Assembly: GCA_017999235.1 (NCBI GenBank)
Contig: JAGOBN010000362.1
Coordinates: 1-5,054 of the forward strand
Direction: 5' to 3'
Origin: Anaerolineales bacterium
Lineage (GTDB): Bacteria; Chloroflexota; Anaerolineae; Anaerolineales; UBA6663
Length of the DNA: 5,054 nucleotides
The position numbers and the translations under genes are program-made. Each line of letters begins with the position of its first letter. Position 1 is the stretch's first letter. The notes below the pieces were generated by a model that saw only the letters and a program-made list of their open reading frames with translations, ran no database searches and had not been told where the DNA came from. This document shows, in pieces, positions 1 to 5,054 of this stretch.

Positions 1-768
1 ATGCTGGTCGATACGCATTGCCATTTGGATTTCGAGCAGTTTGACCCGGACCGGGAGGCAGTGCTGGCCCGGGCGCGGGAGGCCGGCGTCACCCGGATCA
101 TCATTCCGGGCGTGGACCTGGCCGCCTGCCGGCGCGCGGTGGCCCTGGCGGAACGCGAGCCGGAAGTGTATGCGGCGGTCGGGATCCATCCCAATTCCAT
201 AGAGGATTTGACGCCGGCGGGGTGGGTGGAACTGCGCGAATTGGTGAAACACCCTAAAGTTGTCGGAATCGGGGAAATTGGGATAGACTTGTATTGGAGA
301 AAAATGTCACTAACCGACCAAGAGGCGGCTTTTCGAGCCCAAGTGCGGTTAGCGGATGAGGCCGGCAAACCCGTTATCGTCCATGACCGGGACGCCCATG
401 CCGAGGTCATGGCGGTTCTCCAGGACCTGCGGCCGGCCCGGGGCGGGGTGTTGCACGCTTTTTCGGGTGATCAGCGCATGGCGGAAGCCGCGCTGGAGCT
501 GGGCTGGTACCTGGGCGTGGACGGGCCGGTCACGTATAAGAAGAATGACGCTCTGCGCGCCGTGTTTGCGGCGGCGCCGCTGGAGCGGGTGCTGGTGGAG
601 ACCGACGCGCCCTACTTGACCCCGCAGCCGCGGCGCGGCCAGCGGAATGAGCCGGCGTACGTGCGGTGGGTGGTGGAAAAAGTGGCGGAGTTACGCGGTA
701 TTTCGATGACAGCGGCGGCGGCGGCGACCACCCGCAACGCGGCCCGTCTGTTCGGATGGGAGTCGTGA
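1..768 (+). CDS. TatD family metal-dependent hydrolase (putative deoxyribonuclease)
   Basis: A 255-residue protein, the usual length for the TatD/YcfH family of TIM-barrel metallohydrolases, cytoplasmic enzymes that cut DNA 3'-ends or other phosphoester substrates. All the expected metal-site residues are visible: the N-terminal HxH (H6, H8 in VDTHCHLDF), the glutamate E92 in GEIGIDLYW, H128 in VIVHDRDAH, H152 in LHAFSG, and D202 in ETDAPYLTP. The start is the ATG at position 1. MLVDTHCHLDF is the normal beginning of the family, so the gene looks complete, although upstream signals lie outside the window. It ends 2 nt before the polyprenyl synthase start, so the two are probably co-transcribed. 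Codons about 80-117 are unusually AT-rich for this window and use rare codons (ATA, AGA, CTA, TTA), yet the protein motifs there are intact. The family call is firm. The exact substrate is unknown, and I do not distinguish TatD, YcfH and YjjV types. Confidence 0.96.
   Translation: MLVDTHCHLDFEQFDPDREAVLARAREAGVTRIIIPGVDLAACRRAVALAEREPEVYAAVGIHPNSIEDLTPAGWVELRELVKHPKVVGIGEIGIDLYWRKMSLTDQEAAFRAQVRLADEAGKPVIVHDRDAHAEVMAVLQDLRPARGGVLHAFSGDQRMAEAALELGWYLGVDGPVTYKKNDALRAVFAAAPLERVLVETDAPYLTPQPRRGQRNEPAYVRWVVEKVAELRGISMTAAAAATTRNAARLFGWES
758..762 (+). promoter_or_regulatory. Ribosome binding site for the polyprenyl synthase gene, inside the end of the hydrolase gene
   Basis: GGGAG lies 8 nt upstream of the ATG at 771, an ideal Shine-Dalgarno spacing. 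It supports the ATG at 771 over the in-frame upstream ATGs at 666 and 756. Those would add a low-complexity Gly/Arg-rich extension that overlaps the hydrolase gene and is not part of the family. Confidence 0.7.
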
Positions 769-770
769 GT

Positions 771-1769
771 ATGGCGACCTCAACAATGCCCCGGTTGGCG
801 GAGCCGACCCTGGCGGATTTGCTGGCGCTGGTCCAGCCCGGCCTGCGCGCCGTCGAAGCCAAGATGCGCGAGACGACGATTGCCGAGCACGCGGCGCTGA
901 ACCAGGCGCTGGAACACCTGCTGGCGGCCGGCGGCAAACGCGTGCGGCCGGCGGTGGCGCTCCTGGCGGCGCATCTCTTTCAGGCGCCGCTGACGCGCTC
1001 CACGGCCCTGGCGGCGGCGGTGGAGATGCTGCACACCGCCACGCTGGTGCATGATGACCTGGTGGACGGCTCGCTGCTGCGGCGCGGGCATCCCACGCTC
1101 AATGCCCAGTGGAGCCCGGCGGCCACGGTGCTGGCCGGCGATTTCCTGTTCGCGCGCGCGGCGGAATTAGCCTCCCAAGCCGAGTCCGTGCCGGTGATGA
1201 GCGCCTTCGCGCGCACGCTGATGATCATTGTCAACGGCGAACTGACGCAGATGTTCGCCGGCCGCGGGCGCGCCTCCCGGCCAGGCTACTTTGACCGCAT
1301 CTACGGCAAGACCGCGTCGCTCTTTGAAGTGGCGGCGCTGGCGCCGGCGCTGCTGGCGGACGCCGCCGCGGAAGAGGTGGAGGCCATGCGGACCTTTGGC
1401 CGCGAAGCCGGCATGGCTTTCCAGATCATGGACGATGTCCTGGATTTCACCGCCGACGCCGCGCAGTTGGGCAAGCCGGCCGGCAGCGACCTGCGCCAGG
1501 GGCTGATCACCCTGCCGGCGCTGTGTTATTTGGAAGCCCATCCCGATGACCCCGATCTGGCCGCGCTGCTGAACGGCCGCGCCGGCGACCCGGTGCTGGT
1601 GGAGCGCGTGGTGCGGGCGGTGTGCGGCTCGGCCGCCATTGCCCAAGCCGTGGATGAAGCCCGCGCCTATGTGGCCCGCGCCCAGGCCGCCCTGGCCGGC
1701 GTGCCGGCCAATCCGCACCGTCAGGCCTTGAGCGATCTCGCCGAGTTGTTTGTCAACCGCAACTTGTGA
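771..1769 (+). CDS. Polyprenyl diphosphate synthase (trans-type, probably long chain)
   Basis: A 332-residue all-helical isoprenoid synthase that condenses isopentenyl diphosphate onto an allylic diphosphate in the cytoplasm. Visible family landmarks, in order, are GGKRVRP (54-60), the first aspartate-rich motif DDLVD (95-99) followed by LLRRGHPT, YGKTASLF (178-185), and the second aspartate-rich motif DDVLD (221-225). GKPAGSDLRQG (234-244) and the C-terminal LFVNRNL follow. The residue five places before the first aspartate motif is Ala90. In this family a small residue there, as in octaprenyl synthases, leaves the product channel open, while short-chain enzymes often carry an aromatic residue nearby. 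A hepta- to decaprenyl product is therefore inferred, most likely a quinone side chain. The start is the ATG at 771, set by GGGAG at 758-762. The gene sits 2 nt after the hydrolase gene, and its stop overlaps the next gene's start (GTGA), so all three are likely translated from one mRNA. The family is certain; the chain length is inference. Confidence 0.95.
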   Translation: MATSTMPRLAEPTLADLLALVQPGLRAVEAKMRETTIAEHAALNQALEHLLAAGGKRVRPAVALLAAHLFQAPLTRSTALAAAVEMLHTATLVHDDLVDGSLLRRGHPTLNAQWSPAATVLAGDFLFARAAELASQAESVPVMSAFARTLMIIVNGELTQMFAGRGRASRPGYFDRIYGKTASLFEVAALAPALLADAAAEEVEAMRTFGREAGMAFQIMDDVLDFTADAAQLGKPAGSDLRQGLITLPALCYLEAHPDDPDLAALLNGRAGDPVLVERVVRAVCGSAAIAQAVDEARAYVARAQAALAGVPANPHRQALSDLAELFVNRNL

Positions 1770-2098
1770 GCGCGCGGCGCTGCTTCTACCTGCTGGCCGC
1801 CGCGCTGGGCGGCGGGGTGCCGTACGTTTTTTTGCTGGGCTATTTTCAGGAGCCGGACGCTACCCTGGCCGGCTTTGTCGGCGCGCTGTTCGCCAACCGC
1901 GTCTCCACCGGGTTTGCGCTTGATCTGGTGATCTCGTCGCTGGCCTTCTGGCCCTTCCTGTGGGAGGAAGCGCGCCGCTGGCGGCTCCCGCACCCCTGGA
2001 TCTACATCGTCCTCAATCTGGCGATCGGGCTGTCCCTGGCCTGGCCGCTGTTTCTCTTCTTCCGGCAGGGCCGGCTGGACGCCGCGGCGCGCGGCTGA
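1766..2098 (+). CDS. DUF2834 small integral membrane protein, function unknown
   Basis: A 110-residue hydrophobic protein with three predicted membrane helices at about residues 6-26, 49-67 and 79-99. The layout and the motif LFANRVSTGFALDL (41-54), followed after the second helix by a short charged stretch (EEARRWRLP) and then GLSLAWPLFLFFRQ, match my memory of the DUF2834 family. Those proteins are about 100-120 residues, carry an LFANR-(I/V)-S signature and have no known biochemical role. The start is GTG at 1766, overlapping the upstream TGA by 4 nt (GTGA). No Shine-Dalgarno sequence is visible, so translation probably relies on termination-reinitiation by ribosomes finishing the polyprenyl synthase. 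A later start is unlikely because it would remove the first helix. The tight coupling to an isoprenoid synthase is the only functional hint. Confidence 0.88.
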   Translation: MSARRCFYLLAAALGGGVPYVFLLGYFQEPDATLAGFVGALFANRVSTGFALDLVISSLAFWPFLWEEARRWRLPHPWIYIVLNLAIGLSLAWPLFLFFRQGRLDAAARG

Positions 2099-2114
2099 GG
2101 CGCGCCGGACGGGT

Positions 2115-2120
2115 TACAAT
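2115..2120 (+). promoter_or_regulatory. Candidate -10 promoter element for a leaderless transcript of the GT2 gene
   Basis: TACAAT is a close match to the -10 consensus TATAAT in an otherwise very GC-rich region. It ends 7 nt before the GTG start at 2128, the usual distance from a -10 element to the transcription start, so the mRNA would begin at or next to the start codon. No convincing -35 hexamer is seen near 2092-2098, and no Shine-Dalgarno sequence lies between the element and the GTG. Both facts fit a leaderless promoter of the kind known in GC-rich bacteria. No experimental support is available here. Confidence 0.5.
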
Positions 2121-2127
2121 TCACCGC

Positions 2128-3057
2128 GTGCCGGCCCCCAATCTATCCATCCTCATCGTCTCCTGGAATGTTTGGGAGCTGTTGCGCGCCTGTCTGCGCT
2201 CGCTGCCGCTGGCGGATCCCGCCGTGGAAGTGATCGTGGTCGATTCGGCCTCCAGCGACGGCACGCCGGCCCGCGTCGCGGCCGAGTTCCCGGCGGTGCG
2301 CGTTATCGCCAGCGCCGAGAACCTGGGCTACAGCCGCGGCAACAACCTCGCCCTGCGCGCCGCCGGCGGCCGCTATCTCTTGGTCCTCAACCCGGATACG
2401 GTGGTGGCCGGCGCGGCGCTGGCGCAGTTGACGGCTTACTTGGACGCGCACCCGGATGTGGGGGTGGTGGGGCCGGGCCTGGTCTATGGCGATGGGACGC
2501 CCCAGCCGACGCGCCGGCGCTTTCCGACTCTGGCGACCCTGTTTTTTGAGAGCACCTGGCTGCAGGGCTGGGCGCCGCGCGGCCTGCTGGACCGCTACTA
2601 CGCGCGCGACCTCCCGGCCGAACAGGCGGTGGACGTGGATTGGGTGGTGGGCGCGGCCCTGCTGGTGCGGCGCGCCGCGTATGAGCAGGCGGGCGGCTTC
2701 GATGAGGGCTTCTTCATGTACTCGGAGGAGCTGGATTGGTGCCGGCGCCTCAAGCAGGCCGGCTGGCGCGTGGTCCACTTCCCGCCGGCCCGCATCATCC
2801 ATTACGAGGGCCGTTCCAGCGCCCAGGTGCCGGCCGCCACGCACATCCGCTTCAACACCAGCAAAATCCGGTACACGCGCAAGTATCACGGCCCGGCGGC
2901 GGCGGCGCTGCTGCGCCTGTTTCTGCTGGCCGGCTTCGCGTGCCAGCTGGGGCTGGAAGCCGCGAAGGGCCTGGCCGGCCACAAGCGCGCCCTGCGCGCT
3001 GAACGGGTGCGCGCGTACTGGCAAGTGCTGCGCTCTGGCCTCCAGGGCCAAGCGTGA
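2128..3057 (+). CDS. GT2 family glycosyltransferase, rhamnosyltransferase-like (GT-A fold)
   Basis: A 309-residue inverting glycosyltransferase that would move a sugar from a nucleotide-sugar donor (dTDP-rhamnose or similar) to a glycan or lipid acceptor on the cytoplasmic face of the membrane. Motifs in order are NLSILIVSWN (5-14), the nucleotide-binding VDSASSDGT (38-46), NLGYSRGNN (65-73), and the DXD-equivalent LNPDT (87-91). WVVGAALLVRR (172-182) and the catalytic-base region YSEELDWCRR (198-207) follow. This set is typical of the COG1216/RfbF-WbbL group. A C-terminal hydrophobic stretch (about 257-275) flanked by basic residues may lie in or on the membrane. The start is taken as GTG at 2128, because upstream in-frame codons overlap the DUF2834 gene and encode Pro/Arg/Ala-rich sequence unlike the family. 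ATT at 2119 is a remote alternative. There is no Shine-Dalgarno sequence, and a -10-like element lies just upstream. The donor and acceptor sugars cannot be told from sequence. Confidence 0.92.
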   Translation: MPAPNLSILIVSWNVWELLRACLRSLPLADPAVEVIVVDSASSDGTPARVAAEFPAVRVIASAENLGYSRGNNLALRAAGGRYLLVLNPDTVVAGAALAQLTAYLDAHPDVGVVGPGLVYGDGTPQPTRRRFPTLATLFFESTWLQGWAPRGLLDRYYARDLPAEQAVDVDWVVGAALLVRRAAYEQAGGFDEGFFMYSEELDWCRRLKQAGWRVVHFPPARIIHYEGRSSAQVPAATHIRFNTSKIRYTRKYHGPAAAALLRLFLLAGFACQLGLEAAKGLAGHKRALRAERVRAYWQVLRSGLQGQA

Positions 3058-3070
3058 ATCAAAGGCCTGG

Positions 3071-3142
3071 GCCACCGAGACGCAGAGACATGGAGACACT
3101 ATGAGGCTGTCTCCTGACTCTGTGTCTCGGCGACTCTGTGGC
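3071..3142. repeat. Imperfect inverted-repeat element built of 8-bp GAGAC units
   Basis: The left arm is 3071-3097 (GCCAC then GAGAC at 3077, 3085 and 3093, exactly 8 bp apart), the loop is 3098-3108, and the right arm is 3109-3142. The right arm reads as the reverse complement of the left with one extra 8-bp unit: GTCTC at 3109, GACTC at 3116, GTCTC at 3124, GACTC at 3132, ending GTGGC. The sequence closely resembles the widespread class of noncoding palindromic repeats (cores such as ACCGAGACGCAGAGACA) scattered in many Chloroflexota, cyanobacterial and deltaproteobacterial genomes, often seen as spurious peptides such as CLCVSV. Here such a peptide appears on the - strand (SPCLCVSVAQ). The RNA could fold into a long hairpin between the two glycosyltransferase genes, but no T-run follows, so it is not a standard terminator. 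Mobility is inferred from the class and not seen here. Confidence 0.8.
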
Positions 3143-3169
3143 ATATTCCTCATTGAGTAGTGACCTGAA

Positions 3170-4309
3170 ATGCGGATTGGGATTGTAACCGGCGAGTATC
3201 CGCCGCTGGCAGGCGGGGTAGGCGATTACAGCCACGCGCTGGCGCGGGCGCTGGCCGCGCTGGAGGTGGACCTGCACGTCCTCACCGATCGGCGCTGTGC
3301 GGGAGGGCCGGCCGCCGCCGGTGTGACGGTGCACCCGGTCATCGGCCGCTGGTCCTGGCCGGCGCTGGGGCGGCTGCGCGCGCTGGCGCGGACCCTGCGG
3401 CTGGATTGGCTGAACATCCAATACCAGGCCGCCGCTTTTGGCTTGGGCGCGCCCATCCATTTCCTGCCGGAGATCGCGGGCGTGCCGAGCGTGGTCACCT
3501 TTCATGATCTCCGCCTGCCATATCTGTTCCCCAAGGCCGGACCGCTGCGGCCCTGGGCGGTGACCCACCTGGCGCGGACCGCGCGCGGCGCCGTGGTCAC
3601 CGCCGCCGCGGATGAAGCCGAGCTGCGCCGGCGCGGAGTGGCGCATGTACGGCAGCTGCCCATCGGCAGCAATATCACGCCGGCGCCGCCGGCTGATTTT
3701 GAGCGCGCCGCCTGGCGGGCGCGCTGGGGCTTCTCGCCGGCTGAGTTTGTGCTGGGCTACTTTGGCTTTCTCAACCACTCCAAGGGCGGCGACACCTTGA
3801 TCCGCGCGCTGGCGGTGCTGGCCGAGCGCCGGGCGCGTGTGAAGCTGGTGCTCATTGGCGGGACAGCCGGCGCCAGCGACCCCACCGACGCGGATTTCGC
3901 GGCGCAGGTGGAACGCCTGATTGCGCGCCATGGCCTCGAAAACCGGATCACGCGCACAGGCTTTGTGGCCGCGCCGGAGGTCTCGGCGCACCTGCTGGCC
4001 TGCGATGCGGTAGTGCTGCCGTATCGGGACGGCGTTTCGCTGCGGCGCGGCTCGCTCATGGCGGCCCTGGCGCATGGCTGCGCCGTGATCAGCACCCAGC
4101 CGCCGGCGCCGGTGCCGGAATTGCGCGACGGCGAGAACGTGCGCCTGGTGCCGGCCGAGTCGCCCGAGGCCCTGGTGCTGGCCGTGACCGAACTGTTGGA
4201 TGCGCCCGCCCTGCGCGCGCGGCTGGGCGCGCAAGCCCGCGCCACGGCCGCGTTGTTTAACTGGGACGGCATCGCGCGCCGGCTGTTGGATTTTCTGGGC
4301 GCGCTGTAA
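3170..4309 (+). CDS. GT4-type glycosyltransferase (GT-B fold)
   Basis: A 379-residue protein with the two Rossmann-like domains of GT-B retaining transferases, likely cytoplasmic and acting on a membrane glycolipid or exported glycan. The N-terminal domain opens with MRIGIVTGEYPPLAGGVGDY, a glycine-rich acceptor-side loop typical of the family, and has TFHDLRLPYLF at 110-120. The C-terminal donor domain begins near LGYFGFLNHSKGGDTLI (195-211) and continues with LVLIGG (226-231) and an LPYRDGVSLRRGSL segment (283-296) followed by AALAHGCAVIST. That last segment occupies the place of the EX7E motif, but the usual glutamates correspond to Ser290 and Ala298. The SLRRGSL variant is, as I recall, a recognised subgroup. 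The ATG at 3170 is chosen because an in-frame TGA at 3161 precedes it and the N-terminus fits the family. No good Shine-Dalgarno sequence is seen (only GAG at 3155-3157). The sugar donor is unknown. Confidence 0.92.
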   Translation: MRIGIVTGEYPPLAGGVGDYSHALARALAALEVDLHVLTDRRCAGGPAAAGVTVHPVIGRWSWPALGRLRALARTLRLDWLNIQYQAAAFGLGAPIHFLPEIAGVPSVVTFHDLRLPYLFPKAGPLRPWAVTHLARTARGAVVTAAADEAELRRRGVAHVRQLPIGSNITPAPPADFERAAWRARWGFSPAEFVLGYFGFLNHSKGGDTLIRALAVLAERRARVKLVLIGGTAGASDPTDADFAAQVERLIARHGLENRITRTGFVAAPEVSAHLLACDAVVLPYRDGVSLRRGSLMAALAHGCAVISTQPPAPVPELRDGENVRLVPAESPEALVLAVTELLDAPALRARLGAQARATAALFNWDGIARRLLDFLGAL

Positions 4310-4328
4310 GCGGCCGGCCCTCTGCTCC

Positions 4329-4335
4329 GGAGAAG
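4329..4335 (+). promoter_or_regulatory. Likely ribosome binding site for the GT-C membrane glycosyltransferase
   Basis: GGAGAAG ends 9 nt before the GTG at 4345. It is the only purine-rich Shine-Dalgarno-like run in the 35-nt gap, and no in-frame ATG, GTG or TTG lies closer upstream, so it supports the GTG at 4345 as the start. Confidence 0.5.
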
Positions 4336-4344
4336 TACCCCACC

Positions 4345-5054
4345 GTGTCCGCTTTCCTTCACCGCCCCATCGTTTGGCTGCTGGCCGCCTTCATCGCCCT
4401 CGGCGCCGTGTATGCGGTGGTCACCCCGCTGTTTGAGGTCTCCGATGAACTGTGGCACTACCCGATGGTCAAGACGTTGGCCGATGGCCACGGGCTGCCG
4501 GTGCAAGATCCCGCCGCCGTCGGCCCCTGGCGGCAGGAGGGCAGCCAGCCGCCGCTCTACTACCTGCTCATGGCGGCGGCCACCGCCTGGATCGACTCTT
4601 CAGATTTGGACCAGGTGCGCTGGATCAACCCGCACACCGACAATGGCCTGATCACCGCGGACCGCAACAACAACATCGCCATTCACCGCGCCGACGAGGC
4701 CGGCCGCTGGACGGGGGCGGCCCTGGCAGTGCGCGTCATCCGCCTGCTCTCGGTGCTGCTGGGGGCCGCCACCGTGTATTTCACCTACCGGCTGGGGCGG
4801 GAGCTTTTCCCGCCGCCCAGCGCGCTGCCGTTGGCGGCCGCCGCGCTGACGGCGTTCACGCCGATGTTCGTGTTCATCAGCGCCTCGGTCAACAACGACA
4901 ATTTGGCCGTCACCCTCTCGGCCGTCACGCTGTGGTTCCTGGAACGCTGGCGCCAGGCGCCGCCGGCGCGGCTCGGGCGGGAGCATCTGATCCTGGGTCT
5001 GCTGCTGGGGGCCGGCGCGCTGAGCAAGCAATCAGCGCTGGGGCTGTGGGGGCT
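4345..5054 (+). CDS. Integral-membrane glycosyltransferase, GT39/ArnT/PMT-like (GT-C fold), N-terminal part
   Basis: An open frame of 236 codons from a GTG at 4345 that runs off the right edge without a stop. Enzymes of this class transfer a sugar from a polyprenyl-phosphate donor to protein, lipid or glycan on the outer face of the membrane. The visible part has a first membrane helix (about 9-28) and a first outer loop with LFEVSDELWHYP (29-40), where the acidic D34/E35 pair occupies the place of the catalytic Asp of GT-C enzymes. QPPLYYLL (68-75), a loop up to about residue 124, then helices near 125-148, 157-182, 186-201 and 213-233 follow, with SVNNDNLAV (181-189). This pattern is typical of the large dolichyl-phosphate-mannose-mannosyltransferase-like proteins of Anaerolineae, usually 450-700 residues, so well over half is missing. 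It follows the GT4 gene by 35 nt and is probably co-transcribed. An ATG-only start would lose the first helix. The family is well supported; the substrate is unknown. Confidence 0.85.
   Translation, partial: MSAFLHRPIVWLLAAFIALGAVYAVVTPLFEVSDELWHYPMVKTLADGHGLPVQDPAAVGPWRQEGSQPPLYYLLMAAATAWIDSSDLDQVRWINPHTDNGLITADRNNNIAIHRADEAGRWTGAALAVRVIRLLSVLLGAATVYFTYRLGRELFPPPSALPLAAAALTAFTPMFVFISASVNNDNLAVTLSAVTLWFLERWRQAPPARLGREHLILGLLLGAGALSKQSALGLWG

Noticed and set aside
293..306. Possible internal start at the ATG at 304 behind GGAG, inside the AT-rich patch of the hydrolase gene
   Set aside because: A protein from there would lack the HxH and Glu92 metal ligands. The spacing is short (4 nt) and no promoter pair is seen, so it looks like chance in an AT-rich tract.
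666..770. Longer form of the polyprenyl synthase starting at the ATG at 666
   Set aside because: It would overlap the hydrolase gene by about 100 nt and add a Gly/Arg-rich tail foreign to the family. The ATG at 771 has a well-spaced GGGAG.
3071..3097. CRISPR-like periodic repeats
   Set aside because: Units are 8 bp with no spacers of 25-40 bp. The periodicity belongs to the arms of one inverted repeat.
3109..3150. Rho-independent terminator after the GT2 gene
   Set aside because: The hairpin potential is real, but no run of T follows the stem and the structure is explained by the inverted-repeat element.
2143..3153. Long open frame on the - strand, opposite the GT2 gene (336 codons)
   Set aside because: It mirrors the GT2 codons, is low-complexity (rich in Arg, Gln, His, Ala), and its N-terminus is translated from the inverted repeat. 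Antisense frames stay open by chance in GC-rich genes.
2456..3160. Second + strand frame inside the GT2 gene running through the repeat
   Set aside because: It is Arg/Ala/Cys/Trp-rich and fully overlaps a well-supported glycosyltransferase in another frame.
3059..4234. Long open frame on the - strand, opposite the GT4 gene (391 codons)
   Set aside because: It has the same antisense low-complexity composition, rich in Arg, Gln, Gly and His, and no recognisable domain. Its C-terminal end is again the repeat.
4325..4332. Palindrome CTCCGGAG in the gap before the GT-C gene as an operator
   Set aside because: It is only 8 bp, is a likely event at this GC content, and overlaps the Shine-Dalgarno-like run, which explains it as well.

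Overview
The window is a GC-rich (roughly two-thirds G+C), densely coding stretch of bacterial chromosome. Six genes all lie on the + strand, and the last one runs off the right edge. Three of the six genes start with GTG. The combination of high GC, weak or absent Shine-Dalgarno signals, a DUF2834 membrane protein, and a GT-C glycosyltransferase with the N-terminal signature common in Anaerolineae suggests an environmental Chloroflexota (Anaerolineae-like) genome. This placement is inference, because no rRNA or other taxonomic marker is present.

Layout: (1) 1-768, a TatD-family metal-dependent hydrolase. (2) 771-1769, a long-chain polyprenyl diphosphate synthase starting 2 nt after the hydrolase stop. 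(3) 1766-2098, a small three-helix DUF2834 membrane protein whose GTG start overlaps the previous stop. These three form one tightly coupled transcription unit. A 29-nt gap then holds a good -10-like hexamer placed so that transcription would begin at the next start codon. (4) 2128-3057, a GT2 (rhamnosyltransferase-like) glycosyltransferase that looks leaderless. (5) A 112-nt gap holding an imperfect inverted-repeat element built from 8-bp units. (6) 3170-4309, a GT4-type (GT-B fold) glycosyltransferase. (7) From 4345 to the edge, the N-terminal part of a multi-membrane-span GT39/ArnT/PMT-like glycosyltransferase.

The right-hand part reads as the start of a surface-glycan or glycolipid locus: two cytoplasmic, nucleotide-sugar-using transferases and one integral-membrane transferase of a class that uses polyprenyl-phosphate-linked sugars. 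The polyprenyl synthase makes the isoprenoid chain, more likely for quinones but conceivably for lipid carriers, so a link to the glycosyltransferases is possible but unproven.

No RNA gene, CRISPR array, insertion sequence, phage gene or clear terminator is visible, and I found no convincing undescribed system. The most distinctive signals are the periodic inverted repeat, the apparently leaderless GTG start, an AT-rich patch inside the hydrolase gene, and a strong excess of the palindrome GCCGGC across the window.
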